From Scalesia atractyloides (taxonomy: Eukaryota; Streptophyta; Magnoliopsida; Asterales; Asteraceae): a stretch of 64,000 bases of DNA. The notes beneath the pieces were generated by a model. It saw only the letters and a program-made list of their open reading frames with translations. It did no database searches and was not told where the DNA came from. Within the stretch, counting starts at the first letter, position 1. Every line of letters begins with the position of its first letter. The stretch is taken from contig CAMTDV010000002.1 in assembly GCA_947069175.1 (NCBI GenBank), forward strand, positions 12,888,988-12,952,987. The letters are read 5' to 3'. Shown here piece by piece: positions 1 to 12,726 of the stretch. A program made the translations under genes and the position numbers.

Positions 1-1298
1 GGTATGGGAATTATGTAAGAATGTTTAAATAATCATAGTACTATGGAAAGTAATGTTATAGCGGGGCGTAATAGTTAGTTATGTTGGAATTAACTTAGAA
101 TAATCGAACGGGTCAAAAATTCAAGAAACAACGAGAGAAGCATAAATTTGATTAAGTGGGCATGTGGTTAAGTGTTATAAACAATACGGGAAGCTTATGA
201 AATGTTATAGGATGTTACGGGACATTATGAGTCAGTTCAGGTTGGTACGGGAATCAGAAACGGGTTATGTAAGCTTAAACAAGGAAGAACAACGTCGGTA
301 TCGCAGAGGGGGCGTCGCCGATGGCTCCCTAGCCGTTGCCGACGCTGCCCCTTCTTCCGACGCGCTAATAAACTGTCTACGCGACTGGGTACCGACGTGA
401 CATTCTAGGTGGCATCGGCGACGCTATATAAGGACGTCGCCGACACATCCACAAACTTGACATGCTGATTTTATTAGTTATTCACATCCGAGTTCCATAT
501 CTCCTAATATCTGTTCCGTAATCCTCAACGAACCCCGAAAAGTGAAAATAAGTAATAGGGAGTTATGTGAACTTACTGAACTGTGATGATGATTGTCGGA
601 GGTGAATAAGTATGTAAGCATGTATGGTGTGGCTAAATTACGTGATAGTGGTGGAATCCCTATTTAAGCACGAATAGAAGTAAGCATGCGCATGGGTTCG
701 TATGTGTAAGACTTAAATATGTGGATATGTTAGTGTAATTTCATGAGAATGTAAGTCGTATGTGAGGGCTTGCATATATGTATACACGGATTCAATACTT
801 ATGAGCATTGCGTTACTAATTATTGTCCAGAGAATGAAATGAAAGTGCAGGTTTACTATTGATGACCTTTGAAGATTGACGATTGGGATGCAAGATCATA
901 CATGGAAAGATAATCGAAATGATTTCATGAATAGAAAGAATATGGAGTGATTATTTAAATTATGAATGTTTAATACTATGAATGAAGTCACCGAATATTA
1001 ATAATGCAAATGTATGTGGTGATTGCAGGTTGCACAGAGTTATCATTACTATGGAATTTAAAAGGTTGAAGATCGAGTCAAAGAGCAAGGATTGTACGGG
1101 AAGAGCGGTCTCATGATTTGTATTCATGTATTACATTTAACAAGTTGATCAAGAATGAATGTTGTAAATCGTTTCAAGAAAGTGTCTAACATTTTATAAA
1201 GGAACCTTCAAGTATGGCATATGGTCAACAAATAAAGAATTTTTGAGTCGGTATTTCCGCTGCGTCTACTATGGTCGAAACGTATTTAGGGTGTTTCA
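1..1298 (-). mobile_element. LTR fragment of a retroelement, cut by the window edge
   Basis: The right boundary reads GGGTGTTTCA at 1289-1298, the reverse complement of a typical plant LTR start (TGAAACACCC). About 1040-1298 matches, on the opposite strand, the LTR that starts at 63640: both carry the GCAGCGGAAA-type block and a shared stretch of more than 200 bases with scattered mismatches. A GC-rich fold-back block sits at 305-440. No coding frame is seen. The orientation is inferred from the usual TGTAACACCC start of such LTRs. Confidence 0.6.
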
Positions 1299-3650
1299 TG
1301 ATGGGCCTTAAACATCACCAAAGGGGGCATGATGGGCGGTGGCGTAAAGAGGTGTAGTGACGTGGGACATGCTTTTTTCAACCAATCATAATTTTTTCTT
1401 TGTTAACTTATTTAAAAAGTAGTATTATTTTAAAAGGCAGTGGATAGTGAAAACCAATAAAACCATAGTGAGTGTTAATGAAGAAAAGTGAATGGAAGTG
1501 GTGTGGTGTTGTGTTGTGAGATGACATGTACTTATGACGTGGTAGTGATCTGAAGTGCAAAAATGTGAAACGATAATTAACAACCATATTTGAGTTGAAC
1601 TGGGTTAAATGAGGTAGCAAAATCCTATTGGCTAGTGAAGTGAGTTGTCGGTTGCTCGGTGCGTGCCGCCTCTAGAGTAACCTGAAAATACGATACGACC
1701 TAACACGAAATTCGTGGGTTTGAGTTTAGTCTAAACGGGTTCGGGCCAATTTAAGGTTGAACCCGCGAACTCGTTTAGCTAAACGGGTCGAGTTCGGGTC
1801 AACCCGGTCGGGTTGGTGGGTTGACATGTTTAACCTATTTATATTATATTAATTTTTTTTACAAAATAATTTATGTTATAAATTAATTTGGGTTTTGTAT
1901 TTTTTGCCATAATTATAACTTAAAAAGAGAAATTATATATATACTACAATTATCAACTTTGGTGAACATCGATTTAGATTTTTTTATTTTTGTCTTTTTA
2001 CTTTTTTTTTCTTTTTCTATTTCTTTTTACTAATCTCAACTTTTAACATTAACACTTACAACTCCTTTAATTTTTAAATATTTTTTAATCTAGTTTTACG
2101 TGTTTATTTTTATGTACACGTGGGTATACATTTAGGTGGATTACGTTTCAACGGAATTTTTCCCGGAAATGAGTCGGGTCAAATATAATATGTTCTTATG
2201 CCTATTATTATGTATGTTTTTCGGTTGATCTAGGTTTTGACATAAATTTTTTTATTATTTTTTTTGGTAATGAGTCGGGTCAAATATAATACATTTTCGT
2301 GCTTATTTTTATGTGTTTTCACTTGGTCTGTATTTTTACGTAAATATTTTTCGGAACGCCGTAGCAACTCGTGGAGCAATTCACTAGTTGGCATACAATT
2401 TTATAATTCAAATGTATGTTTTTAGTAAACTTTAATATATTAATTTACGAAAAAAAATTAAAAAATAAAAAGTTTTGGGTTGAACGGGTTCGTATGTATC
2501 ACACAATTTTCGGGTTCAGGTCGTGTTCGGATTCGTCTTAACATTTCGGGTCAGGTTGAGTTAAATCCGCCAACATGTAAACACAACTCTTTTAGGAATG
2601 TATAATTTTTCACCAACTCCTTGCCAATCCCAAATTACAGACTTGCTAACGGATCAGTTGCAACGATTCCAAAAGGTATTAATATGGACATGGTTGATGG
2701 TCCACTCACATTAATTAACATATATTATAACTGAAGTTAAAGTGTGAACCAATGCTAACTGCTCTAGCAGTAAATATATTTCTACTTTTAACCAATCAAT
2801 AATAGTGTAAGCATGGACAATGAGAAAACATTGAGGTCCCAACATTTTGTGAATAGTAATAATGATACGAGAGATATTGTGTGGTTAAGGGCTCTATGAC
2901 ACTACAACACAACTTACTTAACACATGGGACCCTACCCATTTTCATTAGTTTTGCTAATGGAGCCGCCTTTAAGTTTGAGAATTCCACATACACCTTTAC
3001 AAAGGACTTCAATTCTAATAAATAATCATAACCTAACATCTAAAGTTTTAAAATGGAAGTAACAAAGTGACGTCAAGAATATTAAAGTTTAAGGTATTAC
3101 ATTTCACATAAGCTTTCTATGAAATCTTTAAACGCGTCCATAACGAAAGTACAAAACACCATAAGAAACTATAAGTCAAACACGTAAAATTAAATAAAAA
3201 AATCGGTAGAAGCGAATTGAAACTATTTTTTTTGTTACAATGTGGATGTAGTATCACACTTTCACCAAAGGGGAAAAGTTAGAAAGCAAAAAAATGTTAT
3301 ATTCTTTACTTGATGGATTTCATCACTACTATTCCTTTTCCATATTCTACAACTAGAACTAGTATCTATCTAATCCATTTCATGGCCCCATTTTGCTTTT
3401 CTTTATGAGCTTTCTATACATTATTGATTTATTTAAAATGTCATCCAGACAGAGAGAAAACAGACTGCATGCCCCCCCCCCCCCCCCCCCCCCCTTGAGC
3501 CACAAATGAAAACTCTTTTTAACTAATGGAAAATATCAAATAACAAAAGGGTCTTTAACTATTTAGCATTTAGTGGGCCGATGCTTAACATAGGGATATT
3601 TAAGATTTTGTAGTAAATCAAATTAAAGTTCCTAAGTTACCTATCCTATT
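1299..3650. other. AT-rich intergenic DNA, no gene seen
   Basis: No credible coding frame is seen. Two GGGTT/AACCC-rich blocks (about 1720-1830 and 2475-2580) contain roughly inverted text around ACATGT, as in a decayed non-autonomous DNA element, but I could not fix its ends. Confidence 0.4.
3472..3494. repeat. Poly-C run of 23 bases
   Basis: This is an uninterrupted cytosine homopolymer. Its length is the least certain part of the assembly here. Confidence 0.9.
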
Positions 3651-4692
3651 TAGAGGTGTTTATGGTTTGGCTTAAAACCGTAAACTCGTTTAAACTAATG
3701 GTGGGGTTTTTATTTAAATTTTCGATTGGTCGGTTTCAAAATAACCGTAATGAATGGTTGGTTTCCGGTTTATACCCAAAACCGACCGTATAAAATCGGA
3801 CCGAAGCGGATTGTAAGAATGTTGTTTTAACTTTTTAAGATTGTACTATATCTGGTATTGGTCAATTACAAATCATTTGGATATTTGAACTAGGCTACTT
3901 CAAGAACATTTTGGACGAAAGATCCAAAATTGGTTTATCACTTAAGAGTTTAGCCTTTCACTCCATGATCTTTGTTAATGGTTCATGTCTGTTAGTTTTC
4001 TGGTTTATCATTCACTTCCAACATACGTTGATTATTCTTGGATTTTAGTTTGTTGGTGTTAATTTTCTAAGCATCATGGTCTATAGCAGATGAGATGCAA
4101 GTGATATTGTAGAGTTGATGCAAGTAAATATACCATTTTTCTTAACATAATTAAATCATTAGGCTGGGTGGTGTGGTCTCAAGCCTTAGAGGCTTTATCA
4201 TGTCACGTAAACGCCACGTATGTGACACACAAACGAGGGATTTTATCGTTAACTTGCACGGTGTGGAATAACGCCCCTATAAAACCCTTTTTAACTATAT
4301 TAAAAAAATAATAAAGAAATAAACTCAATTCTGATTGGTTCAGGAAGTGGGCCACATCCCTTCTTCCTCTTCATGCCCGCATGGCTTTGGCGGAGGCCAA
4401 GGATAGCGCCCTTTGCGGAGGCGGGGTGGTGTAGGGGTGATATGGGCGCCAAAATGGGTGAAGTGGCAGGGGTGCTTAGCCACACCATGTGGTCTTAGAA
4501 GCATTTATGGAATTACAACCATCAATCCAACTATTGGGAAGAAAAACCGTGAAACCAAACTGGAATCAAAGCGTTAGTAACGATTCGGTTTGGTTTCAAC
4601 TTTTAACAATTTGGTATCAGTTTTTAATTATAAAAAATCGTAACTAATGATTTAGCTAAAAATCCGTTAAAACCGGACCGTAAACACCCCTA
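3651..4692. mobile_element. hAT-like non-autonomous DNA transposon
   Basis: The ends are inverted: TAGAGGTGTTTA at the left, and TAGGGGTGTTTA on the reverse strand at the right. They are flanked by near-identical 8-bp repeats, ATCCTATT at 3643-3650 and ATCCTATA at 4693-4700. An 8-bp duplication and TAGxGGTGT ends fit the hAT superfamily. The inverted similarity extends inward through Cxxxx-AAAACCG text. No transposase is seen. The element is itself interrupted by a Tourist-like MITE at 4162-4494. Confidence 0.7.
4162..4494. mobile_element. Tourist/Harbinger-like MITE nested in the hAT-like element
   Basis: The insert is 333 bp, flanked on both sides by TTA (4159-4161 and 4495-4497), the target site of PIF/Harbinger MITEs. 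Its ends are loosely inverted: GGCTGGGTGGTGTGG at the left and GACCACATGGTGTGG at the right on the reverse strand. It is GC-rich compared with its surroundings and contains no gene. The short open frame on the minus strand (4300-4488) lies wholly inside it and is not gene-like. Confidence 0.6.
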
Positions 4693-5398
4693 ATCCTATA
4701 AAAGGGCAAAAAAGATAGCCATCAAATTAAAATTTCCAATTTACCTATCCTAGGGCAAAAAAGGTAGTACATCAAGTTAAAATTCCCAATTTACCTATCC
4801 ATCAAGGACAAAAAAGGTATTCCACACGATAAATTATTTCATGCAACTTAAATGCATTCAATTTAATTGTTGATTTTTTAATTATAACTTGCTATACATC
4901 CATAGTTGACTGGCATGATAAATATATGAAGTATGCCATTGTCTTGAAGATAAAGACAAAGACAAAGACTTAGAAGTCTTTTTCTTAAGTTATAATAAAA
5001 ATGTTCATTTAAGTTCCAAATATTTTACAAAAACCGAAAGCAGCCCTTGCCAGCCAGCCAACAAAGACTAGTGTATAATTTGTGCTCACAACTTCTTATA
5101 ATATTTTTCATTCAAATATTTAAATTTATACTGTTGCTATAATCAAACTTTTATTTAGTTAACACATTGTTATAATTATTTTAACGTTTATAACTAAATA
5201 AGGACATTGCTACAGGTTAACCTCATGAACTTGGGCCGAAGCACCCAACCTCTCCATAGAGGTGGACATACCTTGGAGCTTGAGATAACGGGCTCGCTAA
5301 GTGTCGAAGAATATGAAACGTTGCGTTTAATATGCATGCATGTTACTCGTCCATAGATATTATGATATTGGTCCGAGCTCATATTTTTATATAAGTTT
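4693..5398. other. Intergenic DNA, no gene seen
   Basis: A phrase of about 45 bases around ATCAAxTTAAAATTxCCAATTTACCTATCC recurs two to three times at 4700-4805 as a short local duplication. Nothing else is recognised. Confidence 0.35.
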
Positions 5399-5710
5399 GG
5401 GGCTGTTTGTTTAGCTCTTAATGGGTTTACTAATGGTTTAGATCTCTTACTCGTTCAGCACTTAATGATTTAGACTGTTTGTTTCGCGAGCAGATGTCTG
5501 AATGGTTCGACATTTGCCTCTGAATGATTAAGCATTATACCAAGTCCTAATGGTTAAGATCTATAATTTAAATTGGTCAGACATTTGCCTCTGAACAATT
5601 AAGCATTATACTAGCTTTTAACGGTTCAAATATCTTACTGATTCAACACTTAATGGTTTAGACCTCTACTGATTCAGCACTTAACGATTCAAAAGTTGTC
5701 AAACAGCGCC
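5399..5710. mobile_element. Tourist-like MITE with internal repeats
   Basis: The left end is GGGGCTGTTT and the right end on the reverse strand is GGCGCTGTTT. TTA follows on the right (5711-5713) and TTT precedes on the left, so the TTA target site is imperfect. The interior repeats a motif near CACTTAATGGTTTAGAC several times. The size of 312 bp is usual for this class. Confidence 0.65.
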
Positions 5711-6193
5711 TTACTCGGTAAAAAGAAGCATTTGGGCTATTTGATTGATATTAAAACTAGTCTTAAATAATGTAGTTTTTTTTGCTTCTTGGTCGATGCT
5801 TATGGTTTTCAGTTAATTTTGACAAGACTTATATTATATACATTTCACATTGTGAGTTGTGACCCTACAATACAACTTGCTTATGGCACGTAGCCCTCTC
5901 TATCACATACAAATTTATTTTCTAATTTCTAATGTCATGTCAAAAGGACATATATATTATAAATGAAACATATAATGAAATAAAAAAAGTGCACCTGACT
6001 GTATTAAAGGTATAGGAGGCATGCCAGTGTGTTGTGATTCCGATGTTTTACTTGTAATATGAAACCGATATGACACAATGAAAGTTCTTAAAAAGTATTA
6101 ATTTGGTTTGATGGCTTTGTCGGGTAGTTTTAGAAGGTCAAAAAATCATAATAGGTACACTTATGTGCTTTTGTGATGGCTAGCGGCAAGGGA

Positions 6194-6476
6194 TTTTGGG
6201 TTTATGAAAGCTTAGAGATCTTGGGTCCGATTTCAGCTTATGTTTTCTTGTGTCTAAGTTAAAAACCCTAATTTATTTTCTACATAACATAGTCTTGTAA
6301 TTGTAATATTTGGTGCCTTGAGCTTAATCAAATAATCTAGTTGCAGCCCGGAGACGTAGGTTCTACACTGGAACCGAACCATGTAAAATTCTTGTGTCGT
6401 GTTTATTGTTTTATGTATTGTGTGATTATATTGTTTGTGCGTGTGTTGGTTCCGCTGCGCTACTTTATACCTAATA
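6194..6476 (+). repeat. 5' LTR of the Copia-like element
   Basis: It aligns end to end with 9532-9814. Its first bases (TTTTGGG) and last bases (CTAATA) have lost the TG...CA ends that the right copy keeps, which shows independent decay. Confidence 0.8.
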
Positions 6477-6478
6477 AG

Positions 6479-6490
6479 TGGTATCAGAGC
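6479..6490 (+). other. Primer-binding site, tRNA-Met type
   Basis: TGGTATCAGAGC is the standard complement of the initiator tRNA-Met 3' end used by plant LTR retrotransposons. It lies two bases after the left LTR. Confidence 0.85.
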
Positions 6491-9400
6491 TTAGCTGGTT
6501 TAACACACAATTTTACACTGGAAACGATTCGCAGGAGGTTTGGTTTTCCTGTTTCGAGAAATTTTCATCACTTTATTTTACAAAGTCGTGCCGTCGTCGT
6601 GCAGACTTGAAATTGGAATTGCAATTAAACAAAAAAAGGTATTACTTCGTGGCTGGCTTTGGCTGGTTGGTCCAATATAGCTGGCTTGGGTTGGTTACTT
6701 AATTAAAAGAAAAATCCACATGGTTCGCCACGCCAAACTAGCCACGCCACACCATGCCCCCCTCCACACCCCACTTTTTTGGGGTGGCCTGGTGAAGCCC
6801 ACCTTCGCCACGTGTCGTGCAAAGCCCCCAACCCAAGCCCCCTCACACCCCGCAGTCTAAGGCACACTGCGTTGCGGCGAGGGCGTAAACTGTGCCAAGT
6901 AGCACCAACGTTATATCACTGTCAACGATCAGCAACACCGAAAAATGGGTAAAAACAAAATAACAAAAAAATGAAAAAATAACACCGAACAAAAAGCATA
7001 CGTAAAATCGTTGAACCATGCATGCCCGTTGCATTCTGTTAATGTGAAAAACTTTGACTGAAACGTAAAACATAGAAAATAATAAATAAGTCGATCTAGG
7101 ACCCCGCTAGTTGCGACGGACCTGTTAGACAGGGAAATAAAGACACATTGCGATGGGTCTGTCAAATGAAAAAAATAGACGAAAAAACATTGAACCCATA
7201 CGTACATTGCGGCGTATTTACTCGCAAAATTTAGAACGAAACGTCACACAAAAAAATTTGTAAAAGATGAAAAGTATTGGGATTAAAGTTAAAAACAAAA
7301 AAGAATTAGTGATTAACTTGCAAAAGTTGAAAAGGTTTGGATTAAAATAAAAGAAAAAAAAATCATAGAGGTTAAAATGCAAAAAAAAAATGAAAACCTT
7401 AAAATTAAAAGTGAAAATGCCAACTTCTTTTTTTTTTATTTTACAAATCCCTAAACCTAGAGTACTACTTCATAAAACACCAGCATGTTACTAATTTATA
7501 GCATGAAAATTAGATAAAGAGGGGTATTGCTATTGTTTGGTGATCACATTAAAGAACACAACAAAAAAAGATGGGTTATTTTTCTTGGGCTGCGATTAGG
7601 TTTTGGGCTAGTAGTTGACACCGATAACTGGTTATGCCTTGTAAATCGCTGAAATCCGTTTGAAATTGTGAGGCCGCCATGAGTTTGCAAATTGGTTTTG
7701 AGGTGTAGGCTTTTTTATGAACTGACCGAGGGAAGTACCAAATTTATTAAATCCTTGGTTCCGTCATTAATTATTTTTTAGAATTCGATTATAGAAGCTG
7801 ATTAAGTTTATATTCAGCCGTTGATCAAGTTCGGCTTATGGGCTCAGGTGGGTTTTGAAATTTCATGTTTGGGTTTTGACGTTTATTATCAACTGAAAAA
7901 TTATTTAACCGCATTTCGCAAAGCTCAACATTCGGGTAGAGATTTGTCTGCAAGAGATAATCTGAGGTAACTGTTTACAGTTTATTTTTCAGTTACTTGA
8001 TTTGTCAATTGTTACAGGAGCAAATTGCAAGAGATAATCATGGTAACATTTTATAGTTTATTTTTCAGTTACTTGATTTGTCAGTTCTTACGGGAGCAAA
8101 GCGGTTTGATTGATAGTGTTCTGTAGAACAATCATCAAGCTCAAGCCCGTGCCATTGTTGTGTTTGTTCACTATTTTTTGATTTGTTCCCGTTTGTTAAT
8201 GATATAACTGAAGATGGGATGGTTATGGTCGAAATGTTCGATGGTTTGGATTTTGGTTGATTGGTTTGTCATAAGAAACTTGGATATGGTACTTGACGAT
8301 GGATGGACCTGGGAAAAGAGAACCACCAGGTGTGCTGGTGATGACATAAGTGAAAAAAGAGGTTAGTCGCAAGTCATGTGAGCTATTGCTTGTTTGGATG
8401 ATCTTTCGGTTAGGGTTTTCGTTAAGTGATCGTGTGTATGGTCATAGAACCCTTGGTACCGCATGGTTTCCATGAAAGCTCTATTGCTGTTATAACCTTT
8501 TGCCTATTAGCTGGTCTGGAATTGTGAAGCTATTCTTGTTCAGTGGTGATTAGTGGTTTGACATTTGAGGGGATCTTTGTACTGATACTGGGTGAAGATT
8601 TTCGCTGGGGAAGTAAGAGTGGACATTCAACTCGTGAGTGGCGGTTTGGCATAGGTTGGGATAACAAGGACCGTGGGAGCTGGACATTGATGACTTGGTG
8701 AGGCTGCATAGAGGTGTGAATATTCAATAGTGAAATATGGTTCTGAGGATGTGTCTGGGTTTGATGCATTGGGACTTAGTGGAAGGCAGTGAAGGCTCGT
8801 GGGTTCGAGATTCTGTTTTGCTTCATTTCTTGTTACCCACTTCGATAAAGCATCAGTGAATCTATTGTTGAAGACTTTTGGACTGTGTAGGTTACTGCGC
8901 CACCAGAAGAAGTGAACAACTTCCGAGTAGTAAAGTCTTGGCTCGCCGATTCAAGAGTTAAATGAGTCTAGTTTACAACAAAGGACTTTGGGACTCTAGG
9001 TAATCCGCTTAAGCGTATTCGGAGGTCTAAGCAAGGACGAGATTTTCGTAACAGTGGGAGCACATGGGATATTCAGACACAATGTGGAAATCCACTCTGG
9101 GTTCAGAAGGCTAGGGATCCGAATGAAATTTCTCCTGGGAAGTTGCTGTCAATGGAGAGTGTTCTATCCTTTGGAAGTCTCTGGAGCCGGTGATTCGAGT
9201 AAGTGAGAGCTGGTTGAGATTGAGGATGAGTTATTGGCTGGTGCTATGACTGGGTCAGTGATGACTGTATTAGAGTTGTCGAGAGCTTCAATGGGCCTTT
9301 CAGGTTACTGATGAGAAAGGACGCTGCAACTAAGTAGATTGGTTGAAGTCTTAGCTTGTTATTAGGAACTAGAGGCTTGGAGATCTTCTAATATTGAAGT

Positions 9401-9531
9401 TTTAGCTTGTTTTTAAACTGGAGGCTTGGAGGATTTCTGTTATTGAAGATTACTGGATTTACTAGATTACTTGGTTGATTGTTTGCTTGGATGGCGGGTT
9501 GGAGTGTTCACAAAGCCTTCAAGTAGGAGAT

Positions 9532-9814
9532 TGTTGGGTTTGGGAAGACTTAGAGATCTTGGGCCCGGTTCCAAGCCATGTTAGGTTTCTTGGGGCCTAA
9601 GTTGAAAACCCTAATATATTTTATAGATAACCTAGTCTTGTAATTGTAATATTTGGTGTCTTGAGCTCAATGAAATAACCTAGGTGCAGCCCTTGGATGT
9701 AGACTGGGACCGAACCACGTAAAATTCTTGTGTTGTGTTTATTATTTTATGTATTGCGTGATTATATCGTTTGTGCGTGTGTGTTGGTACCGCTGCACCA
9801 CTTCATACCTAACA
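9532..9814 (+). repeat. 3' LTR of the Copia-like element
   Basis: It starts TGTTGGGTTT and ends CCTAACA, with intact TG...CA ends. It follows a purine-rich tract. Confidence 0.8.
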
Positions 9815-12240
9815 AGGATGGCAGCCGCAATAACATCAACGGTGGTGGTGTAGCATAATGACGGTAATGGTAGCGACTTGGGTGGCACGTGTGTAGCACA
9901 CTCTGATACAGCCAGCAATACCATTGATATTTGTTTTCTAAGTTCCATATATATAAGTTTCGGAAAACCAATAATGGAAATATTAGCAACACATAATCTT
10001 TAATGTGGCAAAACTGTTTGTTAGGTTGATGAGGTGGAGTGACGATTAAGGTCAATACAAACATTTTCTAGCATATGTTGAAAAGGGCTGTGCTGCACTC
10101 TTTGCCCCTTTATGTTTTCATTAGTAATTCATGAGTTAAATATGATTACCAACAACAATACTATTGATATAATCATTATCTTATTATATTTTTGGTATAA
10201 ACGAATTAAGGTTTTATACAATAAAAGATACACTTAATTTGACCCGTTTAAGTTGGATATATTTCTTTTATTTAATAAGTATATTGGTTTAGAGTGCCAC
10301 CTAAGGGTGTTGTTCGGGTTTCGGATTATTCAGATGTTTTGGGATATCCCTTGCAACCCGAATAAGATTCAGGTTAAGCGTATTTGGGTTATTCTGCTTT
10401 CGGGTTTATTCGGGTCAAGTTAATTGGTATACGGGCTTCTAAATACAAGTTGCAATGCATACTTTACAGTTTAATTTAACATGATTATTATTAAATAAAA
10501 AACACAAAACGTCAAATAAAACACTCTCAATACGATATTTCGTTCAAAACCATGCATTAAACACATATATTAACTAAAAAAACGTCAAATAACGAAAGCA
10601 CAAAACTAAAAAGAAAACGTCGAATCGTATTAACCAAATCAAACCTTTTTAGTCGGTCAATCAACAACAAACAACAAAAAAATTAACATACGGGAGTGAA
10701 TCTAGACTTTTCTGCTGATTATGCGTATAATATAATTGACATTTATTTTTAGGTAAATTCCGGTTAGCCCAATTAACATTATTTAACCCAATTACCAAGC
10801 CGGATACTACTTTCGAGTTTCGGTTCCATCTTGTTTGGGTTCAAGTTAACTAGGTAACACCAAAACCAGGTTCAAAAAATTGTTAAAAAAAACACCCACC
10901 TCAAGATAAAATTGTTAACCCGTACATCCCATACAATTCCTACATTTAAATTGGCACATAGTTTTTGTTATAATGCGGCAGTTTTTTTTCTTCTTTTTGT
11001 GTGAAATCTAGAGTAACTTCTGAAAGGTCCAAGGGGTTGGGTTGGGCCAGCTCTAAAACACAGTTATTGTCTTTCTGTTTTATTTCAACAGTTTAAGTAC
11101 CCGTATGTTACTGAGGTTACTCAAACTAAATTATATTATTTAACAGTGTTGATATAAACTTTGAAATCAACGAAACGTTTCACCACTTATACAAATATTG
11201 AATTACAACGAACAGTTAATATAACCAATGTGCCAAAGTTGTTTAGAGGTAATACTTACTTGTGACAAAAGTCAACCCACGAAACTCATAAAATAGTTAG
11301 AAACTTATAATATTACATTTGTTGGATAATAGTTCGTAACCACTCAACATTAATCGAGCAAGATATGTATAAATGTGTTGATTTTTTATTCAATGTTTTT
11401 ACACAATTTTAAGTTTTAAATTTTAAAATAAATGCTCAGGTACAACAAAGATGCTAGTAAGCGTGTTGCAGCAGCGGGATGCAACAAAGATGCCTCTGGT
11501 ATCCGTTAAATAAATAGTTTGACATTGGTGTAAAATAACAAAAGTCACAAACAAACATAGTGCGTAATTTCGCCCCATTTACTTATTAACGCCTTGTTTT
11601 AATGGGCCGAATCGCTTGGAAATTGCCTATCATGTTTGTTTAATCTCGCATATGGGCCGATATCAATTCTAAATCGTTTTAGATTATTTTCACCCGAAAA
11701 ATAAATCTCAATTACTGATGGAGGATTAACCTTTCTCTATATATTTCAACTGTGAGAAAAGAGACATATTTTTTTTTTATAAAAAATATAATAACAATAA
11801 TAAGCAAAAGTACTTACAATTGCAAGACCTCTCTTATTTGCCACATTTGTACACCGGAAGTCTAGTTTCCCAATCAGAACCGTGAAGATTGCTTAAAATG
11901 AGACAAGTCTTGACTACAAACTGAGGTAGTTCACTAGTTCCTTAAAGGATTTCAGATAACTAAGACACAAAATTGATAATCTGATATGCAAATGACCAAC
12001 AATAAAACTACCTTTAGTTCAATCATAACATACCTTAGTTTCGCCACTCCGAGTCTTTAAAATTTGAAGCCATGACTTGCCAAACACTAAACAATTAATT
12101 ATATGATAATTACAACTTCAAACTGTAAAACCATATCCAAAGACAGTCTCCTGCAGCCTGTCTCGGTACAGCTGATTCTGATTATTCCATATCACATGAT
12201 CAATTTCAAAGCACAATGGCAAATGCAGACAAATATCTCA
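9815..12240. other. Intergenic DNA, no gene seen
   Basis: This is AT-rich sequence without a credible frame. Text such as TTCGGGTT/AACCCGAA near 10310-10440 and 10740-10870 suggests a decayed TIR element, but its ends were not resolved. Confidence 0.35.
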
Positions 12241-12253
12241 TAGTCAATAAAGG

Positions 12254-12278
12254 GTGTGTGTGTGTGTGTGTGTGTGTA
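12254..12278. repeat. GT dinucleotide microsatellite
   Basis: This is a run of about 12 GT units. It abuts the truncated 3' end of the eIF2-beta pseudogene. Confidence 0.9.
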
Positions 12279-12286
12279 TCAAGCTA

Positions 12287-12420
12287 AGTTCAGGGTTGTG
12301 TTCATGAATAATATGAAAAACTCGACCTAGAAGCTGAATGCAAGTACATAACAACGAGTTCAGGGTTGTGTTCATGATAATATGAAAAACTCGACCTAGA
12401 AGCTGAATGCAAGTACATAA
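12287..12420. repeat. 70-bp tandem duplication covering a pseudogene exon and its splice acceptor
   Basis: The copies 12287-12356 and 12357-12420 are almost identical apart from small indels. Each contains the exon and the CAG acceptor of the eIF2-beta remnant. Confidence 0.9.
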
Positions 12421-12708
12421 TATCAACCACCAAGGATATCAAGCAACATTAATAAAATATGAAACATGACATTTAATTGCAATGCCATATGACATATAAT
12501 AAGAAGAAGAACAATAATGATGATGATAACAATAATAATACTAATAATTTTATTTATCGCTAACCAAACTCACGGGTCCACCAACACCCAACTAACCAGT
12601 GGAACAAAGTAAAACACAGTTTAGTTGGCCCTCAAATGGAGGGAATAAACCATGGATTCGAAACAAATACCTATGCTAGAGTGAAATCTGATGCTTACCA
12701 CTATGGCA

Positions 12709-12726
12709 CCCCCCCCCCCCCCCCCC
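12709..12726. repeat. Poly-C run of 18 bases
   Basis: This homopolymer lies in what would be an intron of the eIF2-beta pseudogene on the minus strand. Confidence 0.9.

Larger units (their letters stand above)
6194..9814 (+). mobile_element. Non-autonomous Copia-like LTR retrotransposon
   Basis: Two direct LTRs of 283 bp each (6194-6476 and 9532-9814) enclose about 3.05 kb. A primer-binding site with TGGTATCAGAGC (initiator tRNA-Met type) starts at 6479, two bases after the left LTR. A purine-rich tract AAGTAGGAGA lies just before the right LTR. The possible 5-bp flanks AGGGA and AGGAT match at four of five positions. No gag or pol frame can be read inside, so this is either a fully decayed copy or a non-coding derivative mobilised in trans. 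A GC-rich block at about 6715-6855 looks like a separate inserted MITE. Confidence 0.8.

Noticed and set aside
4300..4488. 62-residue minus-strand frame
   Set aside because: It lies entirely inside a Tourist-like MITE.
12131..12190. Further eIF2-beta exon
   Set aside because: A short stretch resembling the QVLRE...TVF segment was seen on the minus strand, but the similarity is too weak to claim.
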